Part shown: positions 1-10,670 of the stretch, in pieces
How the letters are laid out: each line of letters opens with the position of its first letter
Position numbering within the stretch: the first letter of the stretch is position 1
Source: Sycobia sp. Sy_11
Taxonomy: Eukaryota; Arthropoda; Insecta; Hymenoptera; Epichrysomallidae
Assembly (NCBI GenBank): GCA_018907035.1
Contig: JACCIC010000125.1
Coordinates: forward strand, 248,001-312,000
Length of the DNA stretch: 64,000 nucleotides
Direction of reading: 5' to 3'
Notes under the pieces: model-generated
The model's input: only the letters and a program-made list of their open reading frames with translations
What the model was told of the DNA's origin: nothing
The model's database searches: none
Position numbers and translations under genes: made by a program

Positions 1-234
1 GGTTAGAATATCGTATACTATTTTATCAAGTACGAAATATAATTTATAGAATATCAACAACACTTCGATCGAAGATAATGTACATACATATGATTTACTC
101 TGATATATATAAACATAAATAATATAAAGGTAAATAGTGACGTCTATATGTGAATATTATGAAATATAACAATGATCTTCTTACATCCTATAGGATGTAA
201 AAATAAGTTCCCATTTTTTTTGGTTATTTTTCCC
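1..234. other. AT-rich sequence, no gene seen
   Basis: No coding signature, repeat or RNA signal was recognised here. It ends where an inverted mariner fragment begins. Confidence 0.5.
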
Positions 235-360
235 TATTTTTCTGGCAATCTAGGATTCCCGAACCAAAAAAATTTCTCGACTGTTAAGCCCTAGAACGTA
301 TCGAGCAAATTTTTGATTCCCTCTACTGAACTCAATAAGAGACCAGATATGAGTCCGTAA
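235..360 (-). pseudogene. mariner transposase C-terminal fragment, inverted copy
   Basis: Read on the minus strand, this stretch aligns base by base, with scattered changes, to the 3' part of the mariner fragment that follows on the plus strand. Shared blocks include a T-rich 'tttttttggttcgg' block and the terminal 'attgccagaaa'. The two copies face each other and meet near 360. This is an inverted partial duplication of the end of a Tc1/mariner transposase, not a separate gene. No catalytic residue is retained. Confidence 0.55.
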
Positions 361-744
361 AATTTTTGTCACAATAACGCTAAGCAACATGTTGCGGTTT
401 TCGGCAAAAATTATTCTGAGAGTAGTGGATGGGACATTCTCCCTCACCCGCCTTACAGCCTAGACTTAGAACCATCTGACTACTATTTGTTTTGATCAAT
501 GCAGAACGCTCTTACGGAATACGCTTCATTTCAATGGAGGAAATCAAGAATTAGCTCGACACATTATTGAGCTCGAAAGACGAGAATTTTTTTGGTTCGG
601 AATTTATAAATTGCCAGAAAGATAGTAAAAAATTATAGCTTCCAAAATACGATACTTTGTATAAACGATATGTAACCATATTTTCATAATAAAATCTCAC
701 ATTATCGAAAACAAACGCTGCCAACTTACGTGTACACCCTATAC
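361..744 (+). pseudogene. mariner-family transposase, C-terminal remnant with 3' end
   Basis: The plus-strand translation shows the C-terminal third of a mariner DDD/D transposase: a degraded 'NNAKQHVA' block, then HPPYSLDLEPSDYYLF, then GIYKLPER near the end. In the family the first block reads HDNARPHV, so the second catalytic Asp appears changed to Asn. A stop follows LF and two stops follow LPER. The downstream sequence ends in gtacaccctata near 744, resembling a mariner 3' terminal inverted repeat. The N-terminus and 5' end are missing. It is abutted directly by the Penelope element. Confidence 0.7.
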
Positions 745-839
745 TACTGTGAGCTTCCAATAAAATTGATTACATAAATTGTATAAATAATATATTAAAT
801 TATGATAGTATTTATTTGAAGATTGGTAATCTACATATC

Positions 840-1640
840 ATTAAGCTACAAAATAATTTGAAAGATTTATTAAATAATTGAAAAAGAAATGAATATATAA
901 ACGATACTACATATAAGTATTTAAAATGTGAAAATAGAACTGTAGCAAAATATTATGGGCTTCTCAAGATTCATAAAGAAAATCTGACATTTAGAATAAT
1001 AATATCTTTCATAGGTTTCCCAACTTATAATATTGCTAGATTTTTGTCTAATATATTGGTTAAGATAGTTGGAAAAACTAGTTCTTACATTAAGGATAGT
1101 TGGTGTTTTTATAATGAAATGAAAGATATTGTTATTCCGAAACACTTCAAGACGATTTCATTGGATGTAGTATCTTTGTTTACTAATGTACCTTTAGAGT
1201 TCTTAAATGATATTATACAGGAAAAGTGGAATGAAATTAATTTGCATACAAAATTAATAATGAATGAATTTATTAAAGCAATTAATTTGGTTTTTAATAA
1301 CACAATTTTTTCATTTGATAATAAATTTTATGAACAAAAATACGGATGTCCAATGGGGTCGCCTTTGTCACCGGTTATGGCTAATTTAGTTTTGGAAAAG
1401 TTCGAAAGTATAGCCTTGTCAAAATTGCTTTTTGAACCAATGATATTTAAGAGATATGTTGATAATATCTTTACAATTGTTCCGGAAGTTTTTGTGGATG
1501 AAATGGTGGATGTTATCAATTCTGTACATGACAGAATTAAATTTACAAGGGAGGTTGAAGTTAATATTCAGTTAAGTTTTCTGGACATTAATGTCATTAG
1601 ATGTAGTAATAATAAGGTGAAACTTAATTGATAAAGAAAG
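840..1640 (+). pseudogene. PLE-1 reverse transcriptase, inactivated
   Basis: This is the RT core of a Penelope-like element, the enzyme that copies element RNA onto nicked chromosomal DNA. Visible motifs are the motif-A block SLDVVSLFTNVP, the GCPMGSPLSPV block and the catalytic segment RYVDNIFTIVPE (1452-1487). PLE-2, PLE-3 and PLE-4 have YVDD here, so the second catalytic Asp is Asn and the enzyme is dead. The frame is open from 1044 to 1631. Upstream coding sequence continues in other frames with stops (840-1040). A TGA at 1629-1631 replaces the Trp codon seen in PLE-2. The C-terminal part of RT lacks about 40 residues near 1760. Confidence 0.9.
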
Positions 1641-1898
1641 CCTACTTGGTCAGGTAGGTTTTTAGATTTTAATTCACACCACCAATTCGGAAACAAAATT
1701 GGAGCATTAAAGGGTATCATTGACAGAGCAATTAAATTGTCACATAAAGATTTTAGACTTTGCACTTTAGATTTTGCAGGAATTGATGTTAACGGAGGCA
1801 AAATTATTGTCTTACCATATGTTAGAGGATTGTCTGAAAGAATAAAAAGAAATTTTCGGAAATATAACATTTAAATTTTCTTTAAAAATAGCAATAAT

Positions 1899-2270
1899 TT
1901 GAGTAGATTGTTTAATAATTGCAAAGATAAGGATGATTTATGCTTAAAATCAGGAGTTGTTTACAAGATTAATTGCATGGATTGTGATAAATACTATATT
2001 GGACAAACAGGTAGATATTTAAAAAAGAGAATTTATGAGCATAAATATAGTTTACGTAGCTCACATATGATTTCCGGTTTAAAAGAGCATTGTTTAAAGT
2101 TTTTACATTCTTTTGATTTTGTGAATGTGGATATTTTGGAACATGGTATTAATAATAAGTATAAACGGGAGAGTCTTGAAAGTATTCACATTTCCAGGAA
2201 TCGAAATAATGTGAATTTAATGTTAGAGTCTGGTAGATTGGACAGTGTTTATCATTCCTTATTAAATTGA
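1899..2270 (+). pseudogene. PLE-1 GIY-YIG endonuclease domain
   Basis: This is the C-terminal endonuclease of the Penelope polyprotein. It nicks target DNA to prime reverse transcription. The GIY-YIG signature is visible as VVYKINC followed by DKYYIGQTGRYLKKRIYEH, preceded by a Cys-containing linker (CKDKDDLC, NCMDC). The domain reads through to the natural stop at 2268-2270 but has lost the upstream RT frame, so it is a fragment of one polyprotein rather than a stand-alone gene. Confidence 0.88.
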
Positions 2271-2371
2271 TTGGTTTTGGACAATTTGTGTAGAGGGGGA
2301 ATTTATATTTAATTCACTAAATTTGGTGCTGGGGATAGGTATATATAGATTAGAATATAAGGTTTAGTTTA

Positions 2372-2411
2372 GTCCCTGATGAGGAGCCGTAGCGAGCTCG
2401 AAACGTTGGAC
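2372..2411 (+). ncRNA. PLE-1 hammerhead ribozyme motif
   Basis: The conserved core CTGATGA (2376-2382) is followed by a stem-loop (GAGC/GCTC with one extra G) and GAAAC (2400-2404). Flanking GTCC (2372-2375) and GGAC (2408-2411) pair as stem I, placing cleavage after GTT at 2407. Stem III would be only the palindrome ACGT, so it can form only between two molecules. Penelope-like elements are known to carry such minimal, dimer-dependent hammerheads in their terminal repeats; activity here is inference. Confidence 0.72.
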
Positions 2412-2425
2412 AAGTCTTCAATTAG

Positions 2426-2497
2426 GTAAGGGTGTTGGGGACAGTCAGACTGCACTTTACTAACAAAGAATTTTTTCAGCTAATATTTTATTTACAG
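2426..2497 (+). other. putative spliceosomal intron in PLE-1 terminal region
   Basis: There is a strong 5' splice site (ATTAG|GTAAGG), a perfect branch-point consensus TACTAAC (2457-2463) and a pyrimidine-rich 3' site ending in TTTACAG. That gives a 72-bp intron. An alternative 3' AG at 2479 would give 54 bp. Penelope elements are known to retain a short intron in this region, and the same signals recur in the other copies here. Confidence 0.6.
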
Positions 2498-2690
2498 ATT
2501 AGTCTACGGGGGTGAATGTAAACAAGGATAGTCTGACTTTCATTATAATTTTAATTTAATTTTTAATTTAATTTTTATTTTTAATTTATTTTATTTATTT
2601 TTTTTTTATTTATTTTTATTTTTATTTTATTTTTAGATTGAATTGATTGGACTGTAAGACCAATAAAAAAATATTTATTAATTTGATGGG

Positions 2691-3138
2691 AAAGGGGATT
2701 GCTTTGTAAACTGACTGCTCTCAAAAACTTGATTTCTTAATTCTATATATAATTGTAATAAATGTTGCCGGATATCGATTTCTTAAATTAAGAAATTTTG
2801 TATTTAATTAATTAGATAACATTGTTCTTTTGGTAGTATCAAAAAATATGTACTTTCGTCACAGATGATCACTTTATAATTCAAGTATTGTAATCTCTTG
2901 CGATAAAGTATTATATTTTCTGAATTCAATGCATTTTTGTTTAATATAATATTCTTATGATTCGAGATTTTGTTTTCTGAAATTTAGAACATATATCTTT
3001 ATATCGATATTGAAAATGTAAGCCTATGCTATACTTTATACAAGATAAATAAAAACAAAAATTTAGAAAATATGAGTTTAATTCGTAAAACCTTCTCTAG
3101 AGATTCCAAAATTTTGTCATCATGCACGTATGTGATTA
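2691..3138. repeat. AT-rich repeat homologous to 57,080-57,420
   Basis: Shared blocks such as 'ttgttcttttggtagtatca' and 'attttctgaattc-atgcatt' align this stretch in the same orientation with 57,080-57,420. It has no coding signature. It flanks the Kolobok-like insertion on its left side, and its homologue at 57.4 kb lacks that insertion. Confidence 0.6.
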
Positions 3139-5092
3139 TTAAGGCAGTATTCTACATTAGACCCTCGAAAAAAACGCTATTTTTGTGAAATTTTTCTGAG
3201 AATGCTATTGAAGATATGGATATAGGATTTGAAATGCTTAATAAATACACTCTTGAAGTACATAAAAAATTTTTTTTATTTATTTTATACATTTTTTATA
3301 CATGTAAAGTATGGTCAAAGCCAACACCTCAAAAAGTCAACGTTGTCGTGGTCGTAAAATCTTGCCGATGGATGGTCTGAAACAAAAAACTCAAATAGTT
3401 GTATGTTCAGTATGACTGCAGAAACCGATCCAACTCGAATATTTTATGTACGTGCAAAATGAACAAAATGGCGGCTAAAATACGAAAGAAAAAAATTATT
3501 TTTGTCCGTCTTTTTTGTCAATAAAAATATGTTTAGAATTAAAATATTATGTTGATTGTAGTTCGGACGGTTGATACAAACATATAGAATGTGTTAAAAA
3601 TTTCATAAGGATCGGTTCAATAGTTTTTTAGTGTTCACGACCACGGTACTTGAAAACGCTGTTTTGAGAAAAATGCGTTTAAAGTTTTTGTAAGTGAAAA
3701 ATCGTAGAAAAAATATCTTACGCTCAATCAGCGATGTCTGGGCCATACAATATGCCTTCAACTTGTTCCAGGCGAGTATTTCCATCTAATTTAGCCTGCT
3801 TTTTTTTGAGTTCTGCTCTCCTTAGAAGCCTCAGTCGAGCAGTGGTTCTCTCGAACGATGCGCTGTTGATCGCGCATATTGGCGAACTGCATGGCGGTTT
3901 GGCCGATGTTCAGGCCTATAATTTCTATTATTTTCAAAAGTGGGCTGAATCCCTCGTTAAAACTGCAAGCAGTAGTGAGGCATGCAATTTGAACAATTTC
4001 TTTTTCCATTATAGACATGCTTCGGTGCCATAGTCCAAACTGTTGAGTTGAAACACTCATTGTTATTTTCAGTGTTTCTGCCCAAACATCTCTGCAGCAA
4101 TTCCGTTTTTGTTAGTTCTTCGTAGATCGGTTTCAGCACCTCTTGTACGTCACTAGCAAGAGCAGGACGATGTTTTAATTTTTTAAAGCGTTGTTTGCTT
4201 CGGCCTTCTTATACTTGCACCAGCTGTCTGAGTAGTACGTATGCTGTGGTTTGGAGTCTGTTGAGATTTTCTTTAAAAATGCAGGAAGCAGTGAGGCATG
4301 TAATTTTAACGATTTTTTTCCATTATAGAGATGTTTCGGTGCCATAGCCCAAACTGTTGAGTTGAAACACCACAGCCACAAGTAACGCACACTTTGAAAC
4401 CAAGACCTCGAAAACCATATTGTGAAAATTTCATTTATATATGGCAAACAAAACACAGTGCCCACTGTGAGAGCATAGAAAAAGCAGTAAAAAAATGAAT
4501 AAAAGAATAACCATCAGTATTATCAACTTTCACATCAAAACTCGGATCGTTAGACTTTTTCAGTTTTGCTGCTGACGTACTCGTGTTACTAGTACCTCCT
4601 TCGTCAGTGAATCTATTTCCGTGAAAAGAACGTTTTCTAGTTCTAGATGAACGACTAGAAGTTTTCTGTGCACGATACAGTTTCTTCGTATCCATTGCGA
4701 ATAGATAGATGCTTCACTTTTGAACTTCGAATCACGACTGATTCTCACTACTGAAATACAGAACTGAAATACAGAAGCAAAGTTATAAAGGGAAGGTAAT
4801 ATTGAGAAGCAAAGGTATATATTTTGATGAGAATATATATAGGTGTAATGATTTACAATAGGGGAACAGCTGCTGCAGCGAACAAGGCCAGGTCGATGGC
4901 TTATCCGGGGCACGCGCTGGGCGGGTCGGAAGAGCGCGCTCAGCTAAGTGCGTTCGAAAGAAGAAAAAATATAATTAGACTACCTGAATCTTTCTAAAAT
5001 TTTGAGCTAACATTCTTGAATATATTTACTTTTGAAAAATGTAAAAAAAAAAATATTTTTTTTCAAAGTTGTAAAGGAGAATACTGCCTTAA
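3139..5092 (-). mobile_element. Kolobok-like DNA transposon with TTAA target duplication
   Basis: TTAA lies at 3139-3142 and again at 5089-5092. The element between starts GGCAGTATTCTAC and ends GAGAATACTGCC, giving about 11-16 bp of terminal inverted repeat. TTAA duplications occur in Kolobok and piggyBac; the encoded protein remnant (minus strand) resembles the Mutator-like/Kolobok transposase type, so Kolobok is preferred. The paralogous sequence near 57.4 kb runs through this position without the insert. The body is about 1.95 kb, so the coding region is internally deleted. Confidence 0.68.
3730..4695 (-). pseudogene. degraded Kolobok/Mutator-like transposase
   Basis: The N-terminus (4695-4435) reads MDTKKLYRAQKTSSRSSRTR and continues in a Ser/Thr-rich segment, a start I recognise from a widespread arthropod transposase family. 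The C-terminal part (about 4380-3730) is in several frames and contains FNSTVW blocks, a DSWCKYKKAEA block, an acidic-to-basic tail and a final GILYGP-type ending near 3730. The catalytic centre between these parts is missing. The FNSTVW segment occurs twice (about 4330-4370 and 4020-4060), showing an internal rearrangement. The family assignment is from memory of conserved blocks. Confidence 0.6.
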
Positions 5093-5760
5093 CGTTAAGA
5101 AACTCAAGTTTTCTATTGAATTTTTTATCAGCTTGCTTTAAATAAACGGGTTCTAGAAAATAAACATTTTTATTTTCAGGTTATCATTAGCTAAATTGAA
5201 GTAAGTGGAGCATTGTAATTAAATAAATATTTACTTAAGTGGATTTTCTATTTTTAAGAAAACTTATTCTTATTCTTTAAGAAAACCATTTTTGAATTCT
5301 TAAAATCCTTATTTTAATTTTAAATCTTCATCACCCATTGTTCAGAAAAAATTGACGAATAGCTAGCTAATATTTTAATAATAGAAGATTTTAGTTTCCT
5401 GATTTTAAATCTGTAGTTTATGTTTCAAGGGAATATTGTTTTTAAAATGAAAAAATATTTATTTAATATCGAATCTAAGCCACCCATTTGCTGAAAAATA
5501 TTGACTATTAAGTGGATGATATTGTATTAATCGAAGAAATTATTTTCTTGATTTTAAATCTGCAATTTTTGCATCAAGGAAATATTGTCTTAATGCAAAC
5601 ACATATTTGTTTAATTTCCGATCTCAGAAACTCATTTCCTGGGAAATATGAACGAGCATCTGGCTGATATTCTATGATATAAATAATTTATGTATTAGAT
5701 TTATAATTTTGACTTTTGCAACAAAAAAAAATGGTCGTAATCAAAGAAACTATTAATGTT
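5093..5760 (-). repeat. degenerate ~150-bp satellite-like repeats
   Basis: On the minus strand this stretch has at least two diverged units with the blocks 'gggtggct', 'attaaataaatattt' and 'aaatcaagaaaataa-ttcttcgatta'. The same blocks recur every 148-154 bp at 46,977-47,340. It looks like a decayed AT-rich tandem repeat, not a gene. Confidence 0.5.
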
Positions 5761-8211
5761 AAAAATTTATTGTCTACTACTTAGAAAGTTTTATATATAT
5801 TATTTAGTTTTATTTTATAGATATAATTCGCTATTACTATTATTAGTATAATTAAGTTTTATAACTTCTCGTAACATTTTTCTTTTATATTGTTTTTTCT
5901 TGTGATTATTATTAACGATTGACCCGAATATTCCTTTGTCTTCTAATCTGTTATACGCCGTATTTATTGAAATAATTCAGCCTGTAAAGGAAAAGATTCT
6001 TTACAACAGAAGGACAGCATAGAAGATACCGGGCCTGCAACGTATATAGTTTCTTATTAAGATGTAAGTCTATAACTCTTATTATTTAACTATCGATCGT
6101 TTATCGTTTTTTATTTTCAATCAGTAGATACCGGCTCTTACTATATGAGTAATTAGCTATGTATATAAAAACAGGGCTTCTTTCATTTCGAATTAAATAA
6201 AAAGTAATGGTCGCGTGAGTCTGCATTACTTGTGTATGTGAAAGTTGGTTTGAACGGGAACCACACGCTTCAGTAAAACTAGTTAGCTTATGCGCATCGG
6301 CGCTACCGCGCATGTTGTTCATGTACACAAGCAGACCGAAGTGGAGTGTCGCGATATAAATATTTTATTGGATATATTTGACACCTACCGAGTGATATAA
6401 TTGTTTTATTGAATATTTCACGATAAGATAGTATATATTTCTAAGTATTTTTTTTTTACTCCACTTCGTATACTAATGCCATGAATAGCGGGTGCACACA
6501 GTAGGCAAATCAAAATTAACAATTTATGTTATTATTTTAAATTTAATTAATTAAAATGAATAAATAGTGATTTGTTAATTTTTAAATATAGAGATTTATT
6601 TATTAAATAATAATAAGTTCACTAAAAATTTCCTTTATATCTACAAAATAGAATCATACGTGATTTTAAATATTCGGAGTGATTTTTGGACGCTGTCGCC
6701 TTCGCGGTATTCTGGGTGAAAATAAAAGTTTTTATTTAATTTTATATTGTTTTATTTAACTAATTCAACTAATTTTTCTTTAATAAATACGAAGAGTAGA
6801 ACAGAATAAAATAGGGTCGAGTGGTAAGATTAATTTCCTACCAATATATCACAGTTCATCAATCTAGATATGGAAAGGTAAAAGTACAAAATTTCTAATA
6901 ATTATTATAATTATAATTACACAATTAGTTATAATTATTATGTATAAGTTTCTTCCGACCAAGGTAAATCGAACCTTAGCAACGGTAAGAACATTAGGTA
7001 ATCCCGTCCATAATACTGTAATAAGACTAGATACATTAGAGGAAATATACCAGGGCCGTATCTAGTGCCTTGATCACATGGTACTCTGTTACAATTGGTG
7101 TCCAATATTTTTAAAGGACTCTAAAATGTTTTTATGCAGATGAATAAATTATTATCTGTTTAATAATTAATAAAATATAAAAATTTCACAACAAAAAAAG
7201 TCGCTGAAGATTTTTTTCTCTCTTCTCTCTTCTAATATTAAGGGTACTGTAACGACATAAATCACGGTACGAACCAAATATTTCTTTTGCTCCTTTTTAG
7301 CCTACGCTTTCGCGTACTAGTTGGGATGGTGCCTAAAGGATAAATCGCGTACACAGTATTTATAGATCAGTCAAAGCATTGCTTATTGACCTTAATTGTA
7401 TTTCGCTAAAGTTAGAAAAAAATAGGTATTTATAAGTTAATTCAATATTATAAATGAAAGACAAAAGTGAAATCTTCGTAGGGAAAGATTTCTTTACCTA
7501 ATGCCTGATATAGGAATAAGGGTAGGTAGAGCAAAAGAAAATAGTACTTACTTTTACAACAAAACTTAATATATTATATACTGGAATGTAGAAAGATTCA
7601 GAAGAAGCAGAGTTGAAGAACAGAATTGAAGCGGAAGCCAGGATACTAAAAGCATCGGGATTTTTAGCTAACTCCGGTCAGATTATTGAGATATCTTTAG
7701 CGTGGGTATCTAAGGCTTGATTCTAGGAAGAATTGAGAGTAGCTAAAGAGCGTTTCTATGCTTTTTTCAGGTCCTTTTATATACAAAACGAAGCATTTCG
7801 CTTTTGGAGAACCATTACGCTATAAAGGAAAATTCTACTAACGAATCACAGTGCTTCTTTTCGCTAGATTCCCTCACCAAAAATATATTAGTCCGTAAGT
7901 CCTGTACAATATGAACGTAGCTACCAAGCATGGACCGAAGTTTACTTCCTCTTCTACGAGATAAAATGCGTGGAAGAGTGGAAAAGCGCTTCTCTGCTTG
8001 TATACAAATAATTTTCGTACGATTTTTACACGATTTGTTATTGCGAATGTTTCTGCAGTTTTTACATATAATTAATAAGTTTATTCTCAATCTTCGAAAA
8101 ATTTCATGCATATAGCTTTTGAATCATAATCGTAGAGCAAAAATTACCAAAGTTATAAATAAATATGCACGTATTCATAATTATTCTTGATCATCTTTAA
8201 ATTTATGATAT
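5761..8211. other. intergenic, no gene recognised
   Basis: No protein family was recognised. A GC-richer block at 6,200-6,360 and a block containing 'ccagggccgtatctagtg' near 7,050 look like transposon debris. At 7,860-7,930 the minus strand weakly resembles the mariner debris at 235-360. None of these is strong enough to name. Confidence 0.4.
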
Positions 8212-8644
8212 TGCGACGGCCAAAAACATGGCCGCGCAAATTCACTGCGACAGATACACAAATTTATCATACATATATAATGCGAACACATTAATTTATA
8301 ATAATCTATTTCAATCACACATATAAAAATAATAACTTAAATGTAAAATCACACTATTAGAATACATGAAAATCTAAAATTAAATTTAACTTTTCGACTG
8401 CCGGCATGGCGCATATATGAGCCACCTGTGACCTTGACAGCTACTCTAGAGATATGAGGTGTTTTTATGTATAAATTTTGCACATCAAAAATATCAATTT
8501 ATAAGGCAAAATGCCGGCAGTCTAAAGGTTAATAAATTACAACGCGGTAAACATACCGAAAGCGAGCAAAGGTCGCGACGACTACTGTAGAAGGTAGTCG
8601 ACGCAACCGCCGAAAACCGAACCGTAGAGAGAGAACGCAATACA

Positions 8645-8647
<3 letters not shown>

Positions 8648-8710
<63 letters not shown>
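8648..8710. repeat. (CT)n microsatellite in solo LTR A
   Basis: This is an uninterrupted CT dinucleotide tract of about 63 bp. Both strands give long Arg/Glu or Ser/Leu runs, so reading frames crossing it are artefacts. The inverted LTR copy at 48.9 kb has only a short GA/CT stretch at the same place. Confidence 0.95.
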
Positions 8711-8712
<2 letters not shown>

Positions 8713-8994
8713 CGCTAAGCTTAAATCCAAAATATACGTTAGAAGGGATACACTGCGCACGGCGAGAGAGAGCCGCGTCAAGTGCATTAGGCCGGCGGCC
8801 GCTATCCCCCTCTAATACACGCCGCACGCACACTACCGTACTCTCTCACGACACGCGCCAGCAGCGAACACTGCGGTAGGCGAACGCGCAAGCCTTATAC
8901 TGGCGCGCGCATTCCAGTATATACAACGGGTGTTCTAAAAGAAATTCACCCGCTGTATTTAATTAATATAATTAATTAAAATATTATTCACACC

Positions 8995-9031
<37 letters not shown>

Positions 9032-9238
9032 TAGGTGCGTATACATTATTGTACTTATATAAAATCACTTGCACGCAGCACACCGGCTGCAAAAATAATG
9101 AATATAAATTGTAAATATTAATTATTATTGTTATTAATATTATTATTATTAATCATTATTATTATTAATATAATTATTATAATTCGGCGGCTCATCCGAA
9201 AATGAACGAGAGGCGACGGAAATAATCGACCGCTTTAG

Positions 9239-9247
9239 TATAAAAGG
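9239..9247 (+). promoter_or_regulatory. TATA box of solo LTR A
   Basis: TATAAAAGG, followed within about 60 bp by a leader that starts the hairpin-repeat region. The inverted copy at 48.3 kb lacks about 37 bp here, including this box. A related TATATAAAAG stands at 41,141-41,150 in another LTR-like remnant. Confidence 0.65.
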
Positions 9248-9389
9248 GCCTGCAAAAGGCAAAATAGAGAGTTCGCCCGGTGAATTGACTGCCCCGAAGT
9301 CGAGTCACACGAACTCTCCTCGGAGCTAAAAACTCATCCAGAGCTCAAAATAATCCTGACATTAAATCCTGCCCGAGACTATTAGTTTG

Positions 9390-9570
9390 ATCTCTGTGCG
9401 AGGCGCTCCTCAAAAGACAGACGGCTAATAATTTTACCCATCCCTGAGTGAACGTGATCCTGGTTGCAAGGCGCTCCTCAAAAGACCAACCATTCTCTTA
9501 TCCTGATTAAACACTTATTCCCTTAACTCTTGATCCTGGTTGCGAGACGCTCCTCAAAAGACCAACGGAG
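9390..9570 (+). repeat. three hairpin-forming leader repeats in LTR A
   Basis: Three units of about 36 bp share GATCCTGGTTGCGAGGCG and CTCCTCAAAAGACCAAC, spaced 65-75 bp apart. Within a unit, GAGG-cgct-CCTC and the outer GTTG/CAAC can pair. The inverted LTR copy has five such units, so copy number varies. Their place just after the TATA box suggests an enhancer or a structured leader RNA. Confidence 0.6.
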
Positions 9571-9976
9571 TTAAGCTCACCCTAGTATAACCTATTTTAG
9601 ATTCTACCTATCTTGTTTTCAAATTCCCCGCGTGGAAAATAACACCGGGTATCCGTGTGGAAAATAGCGCCGGATTAAACTGCGCGACACGGACAATAGC
9701 GTGAACATAAACTTATTATTATATATCTAGTTTACTATCTCTTTAATAATTATTGTATTTTATAATTTATCTGTTTCAGAAACCTTGTAGATAGAAGGAA
9801 GTTTCTTTTCATATTTTTACAATAAACGTATTTTTATTTTTTATTATAAAAAATTTACTGTGTTTTGTTAAGTTATTTTCCTGATCCGCCGTCCTATCCT
9901 GAAATACTTCCTCTCCTCTCAAAGTGCCCTTGAAATATACCGCGTACGCTATCCCGAAGGGCACAGGAACGTTACA

Positions 9977-10616
9977 ATTTAATTATTTATGTAAATATCA
10001 CAACACTTTATACTTATATTAACAAAAATAGTAATCTTAATAGTTGTACATAATAATAATATTAATATATAATAATATAACAGATAACTTTTAATTTAAT
10101 CAGCAAATTATAAAATTGGATATAAAAGGACGATTATTATTACTATTATGGTGATTATTATTAATGGTCATTATTATTAATAATTAAACTAACCAAACTA
10201 AATATATATTCAATATAGTAAAAAGAAAATATAAAGATACAGTATCGAATGCGTACAACAAAATCCGAAGTTCCAACAGTGTACTATGTATCTATATTTG
10301 TAGAATATATAGAATTATATGACTATAGCCGAAATTTTTTCTTCTGATAGCATATACGCATTAAGCGTATAACTTTAACATATAATGGCTTATATATATA
10401 TATTAGTTGTATAATTATAACGAAAATTCTGGTAGTCCGTTACACCCCCTGACTTAGAGGGATACTACGCGTGAAATTTTGAAACAATATTGATTCATTT
10501 TAAATAATTCTGATTGATGTTATAAATATTCAATTACATAATGTGTATTGATTAATTTGTTTTTTATTATTATTATTATTATCCCTATTGTATGGAAGAT
10601 TATATATAATTTATTA

Positions 10617-10670
<54 letters not shown>

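Larger units (their letters stand above)
751..2690 (+). mobile_element. PLE-1: 5'-truncated Penelope-like retroelement
   Basis: This is a Penelope-like element carrying a reverse transcriptase, a GIY-YIG endonuclease and a terminal noncoding region. It is over 90% alike by eye to PLE-2, PLE-3 and PLE-4/5 in this window. It begins inside the coding region at 'agcttccaataaaattg', so it is 5'-truncated. After the ORFs come the hammerhead motif (2372-2411), a putative 72-bp intron (2426-2497), a T-rich tract (2545-2640) and the terminal 'ggactgtaagaccaataaaa' segment. The 3' boundary is near 2680-2690. No target duplication was recognised. Confidence 0.9.
8212..9976 (+). mobile_element. solo LTR A, ~1.77 kb
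   Basis: The sequence starts TGCGACGGCCAAAAAC and ends GGAACGTTACA (TG...CA). A second copy lies inverted at 47,483-49,160 and has a clean 4-bp target duplication, which fixes the termini. Order inside: CpG-rich block with (CT)n, TATA box (9239-9247), hairpin repeats (9390-9570), polyadenylation signal AATAAA (9821-9826). This layout of promoter, leader and poly(A) signal fits a long retrotransposon LTR. No internal region follows, so it is a solo LTR. Its flanks (GATAT/ATTTA) do not give a clear target duplication. Confidence 0.68.

Noticed and set aside
7815..8111. Mariner-like fragment at 7.8-8.1 kb
   Set aside because: Similarity to the debris at 235-360 is limited to a few words and no DDD/D motif is readable.
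8494..8833. Long minus-strand open frames of Arg/Glu repeats
   Set aside because: They are translations of the (CT)n microsatellite inside solo LTR A; no codon bias or domain outside the repeat.
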